A stretch of DNA of 64,000 bases from Martelella sp. HB161492 (GTDB taxonomy: Bacteria; Pseudomonadota; Alphaproteobacteria; Rhizobiales; Rhizobiaceae), in assembly GCF_013184775.1 (NCBI RefSeq), contig NZ_JAATVV010000012.1, positions 124,001 through 188,000 of the forward strand, given 5' to 3'. The position numbers were made by a program, and so were the translations under genes. The notes beneath the pieces are model-generated. The model was not told the origin of the DNA. It saw only the letters and a program-made list of their open reading frames with translations, and searched no databases. Shown piece after piece: positions 51,673 through 60,389 of this stretch (position 1 is the stretch's first letter; each line of letters opens with the position of its first letter).

Positions 51673-54111
51673 ATGGAAAAATCAGAAAAAAAGCTTTCCG
51701 CGCTGGCAAAGGCATGGCTGTGGCTGCTCGGCGTCGTGCTGGCAGCAGCTGCGTTGTTCTTTGTCATCGGCGGCGGAAAGCTGATCTCACTTGGAGGAAG
51801 CTGGTACTTCCTGATCGCAGGCATCGTGCTTCTGCTCGCCGCGATCCAGTTTTTCAGGCAGCGGCCCGCCGGTGCCTGGCTTTATCTCATCGCCTTTGCC
51901 GGAACGATCATCTGGTCGCTGTTTGATGTCGGTCTCAATTACTGGGGCCTGATCTCGCGCCTTCTGGCGATGACCTTCGGCGCCTTTGTCATCACCGCCT
52001 CGCTGCCGCTTCTCAACAGGGCGGCCGGCCGTTCTGCTGCAACCGGCAAGAGCCTGGCCGCCGCCGCCGTGTTCCTGGTGGCCGGCCTTGCAGGCTTTGG
52101 CTCGATGTTCAGCATCCACCCGGAGATCACCTCGGCAAAGCCCGCCGCAAGCCGCGTCGCCGTTACCCCGGAAACCGAGCAGAAGAACTGGTCCCATTAT
52201 GGCAATACGGCCGGTAACAGCCGTTTTGCAGCTCTTGACCAGATCAATGTCGACAATGTCGATAATCTGCAGGTTGCCTGGACCTACCACACCGGCGACA
52301 TTCCGATGTCCACGGGTTCGGGTGCCGAAGACCAGCTGACACCGCTTCAGGTTGGCGACAAGGTCTATCTGTGCACGGCCAAGAACAACGTCATCGCCCT
52401 TGACGCCGATACCGGCAAGGAAGTCTGGCGCCACGACGTCAACGCCAATGTCGGTGGCGTGTGGGAACGTTGCCGCGGTCTGGCCTATTTCGATGCAACG
52501 CAGCCTGTTGTCCAGCCGAACGTTGACGGCTCGACCCCGGTTCCGCCGGCAAGCCTGCCGGACGGCGCCGTCTGCGCCACCCGCATCATCATGAATTCGA
52601 TCGATGCCAATCTTTACGAATTCGATGCTCAAACCGGCGAAAGCTGCACCGATTTCGGCACCAATGGCGTTGTCGACCTCAAGACCGGCCTGGGCCCGCT
52701 CGGCAACAAGGCCTATTACACCATGACCTCGGCACCGACCATGGCTGGCACGACGATCGTGCTGGGCGGCCGCGTTGCCGACAATGTCCAGGTGGATATG
52801 CCCGGCGGCGTTCTGCGCGGCTTCGACGTCATGACCGGTGCTCAGCGCTGGTCCTTCGATACCGGCTCGGCCACACCGAACGCAGCGCTCAAGGATGGCG
52901 AAAACTACACCCGCTCCTCGGCCAACAACTGGGCCGGCAGCACCTATGATGCCGCATCGAACACGGTCTATTTCCCTCTGGGTTCGCCCTCGGTTGACCT
53001 TTACGGTGTCACCCGCAGCGATATCGACCACAAATATGGTGCGTCCGTTCTGGCCCTTGATGCCACCACGGGTGAGGAAAAGTGGCACTTCCAGACGGTT
53101 CACAACGACCTCTGGGACTTCGACCTTCCCATGGCGCCGTCGCTGATCGATTTCCCTGAAGCCGATGGCACCAAGGTTCCTGCCCTGGTGATCGGCACCA
53201 AGTCGGGACAGCTTTACGTGCTTGACCGCTATACCGGCAAGCCGCTGACCAAGGTTGAGGAAAAGCCGGTCAAGGCCGCCAATATCCCCAACGAGCCCTA
53301 TGCGATGACGCAGCCGGTTTCGGTCGGCATGCCGCAGATCGGCAACCAGCTCCTGCATGAATCTGACATGTGGGGCGCGACGCCGTTCGATCAGCTGCTG
53401 TGCCGCATCTCCTTCAAGTCGATGCGCTATGAAGGGCTCTATACGGCACCGGGCACCGACCTTTCGCTCAGCTTCCCGGGTTCGCTCGGTGGCATGAACT
53501 GGGGCGGTCTCTCGACGGATCCGAACAACGACCTCATCTTCGTCAACGACATGCGCCTTGGCCTGTGGGTACAGATGTTCCCGCAGGAAAAGAAGGCTGC
53601 CCTGTCTGATGGCGGCGAGAGCCCGAATGCCGGCATGGGTGAAGTTCCGCTCGGCGGCACACCTTATGCCGTCGTCAAGAACCGTTTCCTGTCGCAGCTT
53701 GGCATTCCCTGCCAGAAGCCGCCTTTCGGCACGCTTTCGGCCATCGACATGAAGACCCAGAAGATCGTCTGGCAGGTTCCGGTCGGCACGGTTCAGGATA
53801 CCGGCCCGCTCGGCATCAAGATGGGCATGCCGATCCCGGTCGGCATGCCGACACTGGGCGGCTCGCTCGTCACCCAGGGCGGTCTGGTCTTCTTCGCCGG
53901 TACGCAGGATTTCTATCTGCGCGCCTGGGATGAGGCCACCGGCAAGGAAATCTGGAAGTCCCGCCTGCCCGTCGGCAGCCAGGGCGGCCCGATGACCTAC
54001 AAGTCGCCGAAGACCGGCAAGCAATATGTCGTGATTTCGGCCGGCGGTGCCCGCCAGTCCATGCAGCGCGGCGATTACGTCATCGCCTACGCCCTGCCGG
54101 ATCAGAACTGA
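51673..54111 (+). CDS. gcd: Membrane-bound PQQ-dependent glucose dehydrogenase
   Basis: An 812-residue quinoprotein that oxidises glucose to gluconolactone in the periplasm and passes electrons to ubiquinone. About five N-terminal membrane helices (residues 12-150) precede a PQQ beta-propeller domain: NWSHYGNTAGNSRFAALDQI, TYHTGDIP, GKEVWRHDVNANVGG, STYDAASNTVYFPLGSPS, WDFDLPMAP and GGMNWGG. The length is typical of mGDH. AGGAAAG lies before the ATG. PQQ synthesis genes are not in this window. Confidence 0.95.
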   Translation: MEKSEKKLSALAKAWLWLLGVVLAAAALFFVIGGGKLISLGGSWYFLIAGIVLLLAAIQFFRQRPAGAWLYLIAFAGTIIWSLFDVGLNYWGLISRLLAMTFGAFVITASLPLLNRAAGRSAATGKSLAAAAVFLVAGLAGFGSMFSIHPEITSAKPAASRVAVTPETEQKNWSHYGNTAGNSRFAALDQINVDNVDNLQVAWTYHTGDIPMSTGSGAEDQLTPLQVGDKVYLCTAKNNVIALDADTGKEVWRHDVNANVGGVWERCRGLAYFDATQPVVQPNVDGSTPVPPASLPDGAVCATRIIMNSIDANLYEFDAQTGESCTDFGTNGVVDLKTGLGPLGNKAYYTMTSAPTMAGTTIVLGGRVADNVQVDMPGGVLRGFDVMTGAQRWSFDTGSATPNAALKDGENYTRSSANNWAGSTYDAASNTVYFPLGSPSVDLYGVTRSDIDHKYGASVLALDATTGEEKWHFQTVHNDLWDFDLPMAPSLIDFPEADGTKVPALVIGTKSGQLYVLDRYTGKPLTKVEEKPVKAANIPNEPYAMTQPVSVGMPQIGNQLLHESDMWGATPFDQLLCRISFKSMRYEGLYTAPGTDLSLSFPGSLGGMNWGGLSTDPNNDLIFVNDMRLGLWVQMFPQEKKAALSDGGESPNAGMGEVPLGGTPYAVVKNRFLSQLGIPCQKPPFGTLSAIDMKTQKIVWQVPVGTVQDTGPLGIKMGMPIPVGMPTLGGSLVTQGGLVFFAGTQDFYLRAWDEATGKEIWKSRLPVGSQGGPMTYKSPKTGKQYVVISAGGARQSMQRGDYVIAYALPDQN

Positions 54112-54125
54112 TCCCTCAAAGAACC

Positions 54126-54152
54126 GGCCTTCCCGTTTTTGACGGGAAGGCC
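54126..54152 (+). terminator. Hairpin after gcd
   Basis: Perfect 11-bp stem GGCCTTCCCGT with ACGGGAAGGCC and a 5-base loop, 14 bp after the gcd stop. A T-run is in the loop but none follows the stem. Confidence 0.55.
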
Positions 54153-54225
54153 TCAAAGCATTGGACAAAAGCGACCGCCGGTCCCTGGCGAAACCGATGC
54201 GCCAAACCAAGAAATCCACACCATC

Positions 54226-55122
54226 ATGACCAAAGAGAACGATAGCAGCAAAAGGAACGCGCCGACCGCCCGCAATGACGGCCTGCTGAAAGGCCTGCGC
54301 CACGAGATCGCAGATCTCGGCGATGGCATTGTCGAAGCGGCGAAATGGGTTGGCAGACGGCCGCTGCATGTCTGGCTTCGCGCCGGCGTTCTCATCGCCG
54401 CCTGGTTCATCTGGTCGCTCACCGCAGCGCATCTGCCGCGCGGCTTCTTCACCACGCCAACCGAAACGGCGCGTGCCCTTGCAGACATGCTTCAGGATTT
54501 TCGCCAGCTCTATCTGCGCGCCATCGTCAATACGCTCTACGTCTACTGGACCGGGCTTCTCATTTCCGCCCTGATCGGAATTCCGCTGGGATTGTTTCTC
54601 GCGGCTGTGCCATTGATGGGGCGCACCTTCACCCCTTATGTGAACGCGCTTGCGGCAACGCCGCTGATCGCTCTGATGCCGATGGTCATCCTGATTTTCG
54701 GACTTGGCGACGGCTCGAAAATCCTGATCGTGACGCTTGGCGCCATCATGCCGGTGATCATCAACAGCTATGCCGGGCTGCGCAATGCCGATCCGAAACT
54801 GGATGAAATGGCCCGCGCCTATGGATTCTCCCGCATCGCCCTGTGGCGTCATGTCCGGCTGCCCGCAGCCTTCCCCGTCATCATGGCGGGCCTCAGACTT
54901 GGCGCGACAACCGGCCTTGTCACCGCGGTTGTTGCCGACATCTACATGGCGATGACCGGTCTCGGTGCGCTGCTGATTGCCTATGGCAACAGCTTCCTGA
55001 TGGGCAACTATCTGATCGTCATGCTGACCCTGGCCGCCATCGGCGTCGGTACGACCGCGCTTCTCTCGGCCATCGAACGCCTGTTGACGCCGAAACCGGT
55101 ACGCCGGCGGCTCTATTCCTGA
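54226..55122 (+). CDS. ABC transporter permease (SsuC/TauC-type)
   Basis: A 298-residue inner-membrane permease of the sulfonate/nitrate/taurine class, with about six helices and a long basic N-terminus. The conserved EAA loop (LDEMARAYGFSRIALWRHVRLP) and GLRLGATTGLVTAVVADIY are present. The start at 54226 is chosen because the frame upstream overlaps the gcd trailer. It is first of three genes (permease, binding protein, ATPase), 10 and 5 bp apart. Confidence 0.88.
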   Translation: MTKENDSSKRNAPTARNDGLLKGLRHEIADLGDGIVEAAKWVGRRPLHVWLRAGVLIAAWFIWSLTAAHLPRGFFTTPTETARALADMLQDFRQLYLRAIVNTLYVYWTGLLISALIGIPLGLFLAAVPLMGRTFTPYVNALAATPLIALMPMVILIFGLGDGSKILIVTLGAIMPVIINSYAGLRNADPKLDEMARAYGFSRIALWRHVRLPAAFPVIMAGLRLGATTGLVTAVVADIYMAMTGLGALLIAYGNSFLMGNYLIVMLTLAAIGVGTTALLSAIERLLTPKPVRRRLYS

Positions 55123-55132
55123 AATTTTAGAA

Positions 55133-56158
55133 ATGACTGGAAAAACCATGTTCCGCACATTCATTCTCGCAGCCATGGGCGCGTTGCTGATCTCCGGCGC
55201 TTCGGCGCATGCCGATCCCTTCCGCATCATCGTCACCGAAACGGAAGCGCCGCTGGTCCCCAATTCGCTGATCTACCTTGCCCAGCAGGAAGGCTTTTTC
55301 GAGCGCGCCGGTGTCGACGTCACTCTGGTGCCGGTGCAGCAGACGCCGATGGCGATCGCCGCCCTTCAGGCCGGTGATGGCGACATGGCCAATATCTCCC
55401 TGTCTTCATTGCTTGATCTCCATGCCCAGGGTGCATCCGATTTTGTCGCGGTCCATTCCTCCGACAAGGCGATCCCCTTCATCATCGCCGGGCGTGATGA
55501 CGTGACGCTGAAAAACATGGCCGGCAAACGCTTCGGCATCGGTCGCCCCAACAGCCTCGACGCGACCATGTCGTCTGCCGTGCTCGGCACCAAGGGTGTC
55601 AGCCTTGAGGCCATGACGCTGATGCCGCTCGGCCAGCCGGCGGTGCGCGGTCAGGCGCTGATGGCGGGCCGTGTCGATGCGACGACGCTTTCCATCGGCA
55701 GCTATCTGGCGCTGCCGGACAAGAGCAATCTGCACATTCTGGTGGATGTGAAGGACTATTTCGATGCCGCCCCGGTGGTCACCAAGGTGGATGTTGTCCG
55801 CCGTCCCACCCTTGAAACCCGTGCCGGCGATCTGCAGCACGTGCTTGAAGCGCTGACGCTGGCGGCGCGTGATTTTGCCGAAAATCCCGATCACTGGGTG
55901 ACGGCGATGGAAAAGGCCCGCCCCGACATTGCCCCGGAAACGCTTGAGGCGCTTGCAAAAGCCTATGCCAACAGCTGGACCGTCAATGGCGGTTTCCAGA
56001 AAGACGAGTTGCTCTACGCCCAGACCTGGTATCAAAAGGGCGAGCCGACCAATACCGCCTATCTGGTAGACCCGGCCAACTGGATCGATTTTGCCCCGAT
56101 GGATGCCGTATTGAAAGCGATCGGCCCCTCGGATCTTGGAGACAGCATTTCGCGCTGA
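55133..56158 (+). CDS. ABC transporter substrate-binding protein (NMT1/SsuA-like)
   Basis: A 341-residue exported protein with a signal peptide ending in ASAHA (about residue 27). The mature part has the NMT1/THI5-like pattern SLIYLAQQEGFFERAGVDVTLVP and GDGDMANISLSSLL. The ligand could be a sulfonate, pyrimidine precursor or similar; not determinable. ATGs at 55133 and 55148 are both possible starts. Confidence 0.87.
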   Translation: MTGKTMFRTFILAAMGALLISGASAHADPFRIIVTETEAPLVPNSLIYLAQQEGFFERAGVDVTLVPVQQTPMAIAALQAGDGDMANISLSSLLDLHAQGASDFVAVHSSDKAIPFIIAGRDDVTLKNMAGKRFGIGRPNSLDATMSSAVLGTKGVSLEAMTLMPLGQPAVRGQALMAGRVDATTLSIGSYLALPDKSNLHILVDVKDYFDAAPVVTKVDVVRRPTLETRAGDLQHVLEALTLAARDFAENPDHWVTAMEKARPDIAPETLEALAKAYANSWTVNGGFQKDELLYAQTWYQKGEPTNTAYLVDPANWIDFAPMDAVLKAIGPSDLGDSISR

Positions 56159-56163
56159 TTGAG

Positions 56164-56889
56164 ATGAAAACACTCGCCATTGATCATGTTGCGCTCAGCT
56201 ACGGGAGAGAGCGGCTGGTTCTCTCCGATATCTCGCTTGTGGCGGACAAGGAGCGGATCACCGTCATTCTCGGCCCGTCGGGCTGCGGCAAGACCAGCCT
56301 GCTGCGCATTGCCGCCGGGCTTATCGCGCCCGACAGCGGCACGGTCATGATCGATGGCCGACCGCCGGTTCCCGGCCGTGACACGGCACTCCTGTTTCAG
56401 GATGCCCGCCTGCTGCCCTGGAGAACCGCGCGGCAGAACCTCATGGTCGTGCCGGGGGCAGGCAGGGCAGACACGGCTGATGCACTTCTGGCCCGTGTCG
56501 GTCTTGAAGGCGCCGGCGATCTTTACCCGGAAGAACTTTCCGGCGGCATGCAGCAGCGCCTCGCACTGGCGCGGGCGCTTGCGACACCCGCCCCGCTTCT
56601 TCTGATGGACGAACCCTTTGCAAGCCTGGATGCGCTGGCGCGCGAGGAGATGCAGAGCGAGCTGTTGCGGGTACTTGATGCGGAGAAAGAACGCCGCATC
56701 CTGTTCGTCACCCATTCGGTCGATGAGGCCCTGATCCTTGCCGAGCAGATCGTGGTGATGCGCCCCGCTCCGGGGCATATCGATCAGATCGTCCGGCCCG
56801 CGCTTGGCCCGGCAGGGACCATGCGGCGTGATCATCCGATGTTCGCTGATATCCGCCGCGATCTCGCCGACGCACTGCACCGTTCATAG
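56164..56889 (+). CDS. ABC transporter ATP-binding protein (SsuB-like)
   Basis: A 241-residue ATPase for the transporter encoded just upstream. Walker A GPSGCGKTS, Q-loop LLFQDARLLPW, signature LSGGMQQRLALARAL, Walker B LLLMDEPFASLD and the H-loop THSVDEA are all intact. It ends convergent with, and overlapping by 6 bp, the DUF4186 gene. Confidence 0.92.
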   Translation: MKTLAIDHVALSYGRERLVLSDISLVADKERITVILGPSGCGKTSLLRIAAGLIAPDSGTVMIDGRPPVPGRDTALLFQDARLLPWRTARQNLMVVPGAGRADTADALLARVGLEGAGDLYPEELSGGMQQRLALARALATPAPLLLMDEPFASLDALAREEMQSELLRVLDAEKERRILFVTHSVDEALILAEQIVVMRPAPGHIDQIVRPALGPAGTMRRDHPMFADIRRDLADALHRS

Positions 56890-57249
56890 AGCGTTGCCGC
56901 GCATCTGACTGACGATGAAGCGGTCAATCACCCTGCAGACATAGGCGATCTCGACCTCATCGAGTGCCCGCCCCTTTTCTATTCCATGCCATTTTTCCAG
57001 ACAGCCGCGACAGCAGGTGGCGGTGGCATGCTGGGCGACGAAACAGGGATGGCCGCGCATCGGTGTCTGTTTGCCATCATTGGCCGGGTCGGCAGGCGAG
57101 AGCCGCTGACGGATGAAACCATCGACATGATCGTTGATCTCCGCTCTGCCCTTCTGCATCGCATAGGCCTTGTCGGCCGCAGACAGATGGAAGCGGCTGC
57201 GAAAGCGCGATTTAGACAGCCGGCCGAAAAGTGAGTCGAGTTCGTCCAT
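56884..57249 (-). CDS. DUF4186 family protein
   Basis: A 121-residue protein matching DUF4186: KSRFRSRFHLSAADKAYAMQKG, IRQRLSPADPANDGKQTPMRGHPCFVAQHATATCCRGCLEKWHGI and EVEIAYVCRVIDRFI. The conserved C-C-R-G-C and His residues suggest metal or cofactor binding; the role is unknown. It lies 17 bp downstream of the MalK-type ATPase gene on the same strand and is probably co-transcribed. Confidence 0.88.
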   Translation of the reverse strand: MDELDSLFGRLSKSRFRSRFHLSAADKAYAMQKGRAEINDHVDGFIRQRLSPADPANDGKQTPMRGHPCFVAQHATATCCRGCLEKWHGIEKGRALDEVEIAYVCRVIDRFIVSQMRGNAL

Positions 57250-57266
57250 TGCCTCTGCGGGCAGGC

Positions 57267-58334
57267 TCAGTTGATCCTGTCGCCGCTTTCCTTGTCGAAG
57301 AGATGCATATGGGCGGTATCGCAGGCGATCCTGATCGGTGCGAAACGCTCGAACATCACCCGCTCGGCCGTCAGCAGCAGGATCTGATCGTCGCCGACCG
57401 TCAGCGTCGCATGGGTTTCAGAACCAGTGGTTTCGGTAAAGTCGACCTTGCCGGAAACACCGTCATCGGCCATTGCCACATGTTCCGGGCGCACCCCCAT
57501 GACAATCTGCCGGCCGGCGGCAAGACCATCGGTGACCGGCAGCGGCCAGATCGTTCCGGCTGCCGTTTTCAGCGCCAGACCGTTATCCGCAGGCACCACC
57601 TCGCCCTCGACAAGGTTCATCGGCGGTGCGCCGATAAAACCGGCGGCGAAGACATTTTCCGGCCGGTCATAAAGATCAAGCGGCGTACCGACCTGAATAA
57701 TGTGCCCGTCCTTCATCAGCACGATCCGCTCCCCCATGGTCATGGCCTCCATCTGATCATGGGTCACATAGATCATCGTCGTGCCAAGGCGGCGATGCAG
57801 TGCCTTGATTTCGGCGCGCAGCTGGCCACGCAGCTTGGCATCGAGATTGGAAAGCGGCTCATCAAACAGAAAGGCTTCCGGCTCGCGCACGATCGCACGG
57901 CCCATGGCGACGCGCTGCTTCTGCCCGCCGGACAATTCGCTCGGATGGCGCTCCAGCACATCGGTAAGGCCCAGCATTTCAGCCGCCTTTTCCACCATGA
58001 TGTCCCGCTCAGCCTTGCCCTTGCCGGCCATGCGCAGGGCAAAGCCCATGTTCTTGCGCACCGACATATGCGGATAGAGCGCATAATCCTGAAACACCAT
58101 GGCAATGTTGCGGTCCTTCGGCTGCAGCTTGTTGGCAACCGTGCCGTCAACCAGGATCTCGCCATCGGTCACCGATTCGAGCCCCGAAATCATCTTCAGC
58201 AGCGTCGACTTTCCGCAACCGGACGGGCCGACCAGCACAACGAATTCACCATCGCGGATCTCAAGATCGATACCGTGGATGACTTCGCGGGCGCCATATT
58301 TCTTGACGAGCTTGCTGAGCGCGAGACTGGCCAT
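57267..58334 (-). CDS. Orphan MalK/UgpC-type ABC transporter ATPase
   Basis: A 355-residue ATP-binding protein of the carbohydrate-importer (CUT1) class. Walker A GPSGCGKSTLLKM, the Q-loop in NIAMVFQDYALYPHM, signature LSGGQKQRVAMGRAI, Walker B FLFDEPLSNLDAKLR, H-loop THDQMEAMTMGERIV, and the C-terminal TOBE-type domain (GVRPEHVAMAD). No sugar permease or binding gene is next to it, so it may serve several importers. AGGACAGG lies before the ATG. Confidence 0.93.
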   Translation of the reverse strand: MASLALSKLVKKYGAREVIHGIDLEIRDGEFVVLVGPSGCGKSTLLKMISGLESVTDGEILVDGTVANKLQPKDRNIAMVFQDYALYPHMSVRKNMGFALRMAGKGKAERDIMVEKAAEMLGLTDVLERHPSELSGGQKQRVAMGRAIVREPEAFLFDEPLSNLDAKLRGQLRAEIKALHRRLGTTMIYVTHDQMEAMTMGERIVLMKDGHIIQVGTPLDLYDRPENVFAAGFIGAPPMNLVEGEVVPADNGLALKTAAGTIWPLPVTDGLAAGRQIVMGVRPEHVAMADDGVSGKVDFTETTGSETHATLTVGDDQILLLTAERVMFERFAPIRIACDTAHMHLFDKESGDRIN

Positions 58335-58821
58335 TTTCCTGTCCTTCCGGCGTTTGTCATTGTCGGATCCGGCGCTCTTTTTGGCGCCGAGGGCCGATCA
58401 GATCGTTTTTTTGACGCATCGGGTTATCGAAAAACCGGTGCCCGCTCTTTCGATCGATACTCCAGTCCTTACAGCGCTTCGCGCCGCAAGAAAACCTCCC
58501 TCCATTTCTCTTGTAATCCACCGCCTGTCTTTGACAACAATCAAGCCGGCTCCAAGGCCGAAACAGGACAAAGCCATTCAGATTGCCTGTTTGGGGTGGT
58601 ATAGCCGCCCCCTCTGTCGTCATCCCCGTGCTCGTCACGGGGATCCAGGCTCTTCTGGGCATTGGATTATAAGAGTCTTTCGCCGCGCGGACGCGCGTCG
58701 GCTGGATGCCTGTGGACCAAGCACAGGCATGACATCAGAAAAAGGGGCGAGGTTTGTCAGCAGTCTGAGCCGCAAACCCTGTGGCTCGCGGCTCTCACAT
58801 GCCTCATTCAGGACGATGAGA
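58335..58821. other. Intergenic region with two repeat elements
   Basis: These 487 bases hold a hairpin repeat near 58415-58465 (ATCGAAA...TTTCGAT) that resembles another Rhizobiales palindromic element, and repeat copy 3. No coding frame is supported. Confidence 0.65.
58567..58773 (+). repeat. Dispersed ~200-bp intergenic repeat, copy 3
   Basis: Aligns with the copies at 33040 and 50247 in the same orientation. The core has CCCCGTGCTCGTCACGGGG, and the second stem carries an extra two bases (TGTGGACCAAGCACA), which reads as a drifted copy. Confidence 0.83.
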
Positions 58822-59484
58822 TCAGGCGACCGGCCAGACCTCTTGCAGCTTTTCGCCCGCAAGAATGCGGTCGCGCGCCTTTGCCTCTTCGCGGCCAAGC
58901 TTGTCGGCCTGATCGGCGACCGCCTTGACCTTAGCCTTCGGGATCACGACCACGCCATCGACGTCGCCGAAGATCACATCGCCGGGATTGACTGTCGCCT
59001 TGCCGATGGTCAGCGGCACCTGGCTTTCCTTCGGTTCCTTCTTGCCGGTCACGCCGATCGGGCTTGGCATGGTGCCGAACAGCGGATAGCCGAGCGCGCG
59101 GACCTGGGCGAGATCGCGCACCGTGCCATTGACAACCGTTGCAGCCAGGCCGCGCGTCTTGGCGCCGGAACTCATCAGTTCGCCCGAGCAGGAGCCCGGT
59201 GCACAGGAAGCGTCGCATACCATCACCCCGCCCTTGGGCGCGCGGTCGATGGCGTTATGGTAGACATCCTGCGGCTCGCCCTTGCGGGTGGACGGCGCGA
59301 ACAGAACCGTCACCGCCGGGCCGCAGATGACCTCGCCTGGCTTCAGTGCACTCTGCAGCGAAATCCCTTCAAGGCAGCCCCAGAGGCCGAGCGCCTCCAT
59401 GCTGTCGTGAATATCGCCGGAATACCACTTCTTCAGGCGTTCGATTGCCTCCCAATCGGTGTCCGAATAATCAAAGTCAGCCAT
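58822..59484 (-). CDS. RraA-like aldolase/demethylmenaquinone-methyltransferase-fold protein
   Basis: A 220-residue protein of the RraA / 4-hydroxy-4-methyl-2-oxoglutarate (HMG/CHA) aldolase family. The metal and substrate motif VVNGTVRDLAQVRALGYPLF and the C-terminal DVIFGDVDGVVVIPKAK are visible; the Arg-Asp pair needed by HMG/CHA aldolases is present. It probably cleaves or decarboxylates a 2-oxo acid. The start at 59484 follows GAGG and overlaps the upstream FadR-type gene by 8 bp, so the two are coupled. Confidence 0.87.
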   Translation of the reverse strand: MADFDYSDTDWEAIERLKKWYSGDIHDSMEALGLWGCLEGISLQSALKPGEVICGPAVTVLFAPSTRKGEPQDVYHNAIDRAPKGGVMVCDASCAPGSCSGELMSSGAKTRGLAATVVNGTVRDLAQVRALGYPLFGTMPSPIGVTGKKEPKESQVPLTIGKATVNPGDVIFGDVDGVVVIPKAKVKAVADQADKLGREEAKARDRILAGEKLQEVWPVA

Positions 59485-60262
59485 TTTCATCCTCTTTTCT
59501 GGCCTTTTTCTGGTTTGATTTCTCTATCGCCTGACGCAGATAATCGGCAGAATTGTCGATCTGCGCGCGCAGTCTCAGCTTGGAGCCCTGCTTGTCGCGC
59601 TTCATGATCAGGTCATAGATGTCGGCGTGTTCCTGATACGCATCTTGCAGCGATTTGGTCGGAACACGGCTTGTAATGTGAATCACATTGTTGATGAGAC
59701 CGGCGAGATTGTCGTAGATCAGCATCAGCATCTGGTTGCCGGTGGCATGCACCAGCGCCAGATGAAAACGGGCATCAGCATCGACGAAACCGGCGAAATC
59801 CTCCGTGTCCCGCGCCGCCCGCATCGCCTCAAGCGCGTCTTTCACGTCTTCGGTCAGCGGCGCGTCACGCTCCGTCAGAAGCTCGACCACTTCCGTTTCA
59901 AGCATCCGGCGCACCACCATCAGCTGCAGAAGATAATCCGGATCGGTGGAAAAACGCTGCTGGACCGTCACCGCCAGCGTGTCGAGATAGCCGTCGACAT
60001 CGTCACGCACCACTTCGGTGCGCTCGCCATGACGGCGCTGCACCAGCCCCTTGACCTCCAGCTCCTGAACCGCCTCGCGCACGGCACGGGTCGAGACGCC
60101 GAACTCCTTGGCAATCGCGCTTTCAGACCCCAGCCGGTCGCCGACTTTCAGATCGCCGTTCAATATCCGGCTTTCGAGGACAGAAGACACGACTGAATGC
60201 AGCCGCCCACGCCGGCGCAGCGGAAATTCCGTCCCTTCCGTCATCTCAACGTCATTCGCCAT
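59477..60262 (-). CDS. FadR-subfamily GntR transcriptional regulator
   Basis: A 261-residue repressor. A winged helix (RLHSVVSSVLESRILNGDL, IAKEFGVSTRAVREAVQELEVKGLV) precedes an FCD ligand domain with DADARFHLALVHATGNQ. FCD regulators bind small organic acids. The start at 60262 follows GGGGTGG. It is divergent from a tripartite tricarboxylate transporter, and the shared promoter has a palindrome, so it likely represses that operon and itself (inference). Confidence 0.9.
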   Translation of the reverse strand: MANDVEMTEGTEFPLRRRGRLHSVVSSVLESRILNGDLKVGDRLGSESAIAKEFGVSTRAVREAVQELEVKGLVQRRHGERTEVVRDDVDGYLDTLAVTVQQRFSTDPDYLLQLMVVRRMLETEVVELLTERDAPLTEDVKDALEAMRAARDTEDFAGFVDADARFHLALVHATGNQMLMLIYDNLAGLINNVIHITSRVPTKSLQDAYQEHADIYDLIMKRDKQGSKLRLRAQIDNSADYLRQAIEKSNQKKARKEDENG

Positions 60263-60290
60263 AGCAGCCACCCCGGTGTTTCGATCTGTG

Positions 60291-60320
60291 TTGACAATAC
60301 TTATGTCATGAGTCATAAGT
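60291..60320 (+). promoter_or_regulatory. Candidate promoter with overlapping FadR-type operator
   Basis: TTGACA (60291-60296), 17-bp spacer, CATAAG (60314-60319). ACTTATG (60299-60305) and CATAAGT (60314-60320) form a 7-bp perfect inverted repeat with an 8-bp spacer lying between and on the promoter boxes. On the minus strand the same site overlaps a weak promoter for the regulator. Confidence 0.6.
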
Positions 60321-60389
60321 CAAGTGTTAAGTCTTACCGGGTTCGCGTGGAGGCGTCGTCCGGCAAGACAGCAAACGGGAGGTTAAGTG

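Noticed and set aside
51787-55263. Long open frame of 1158 codons on the minus strand
   Set aside because: It is antisense to gcd and the ABC transporter genes, which have clear families. The product is low-complexity and rich in His, Arg and Gln, as expected from antisense reading of GC-rich genes.
33040-58773. CRISPR array formed by the three repeats
   Set aside because: The copies are 8-17 kb apart and about 200 bp long, with no spacers.
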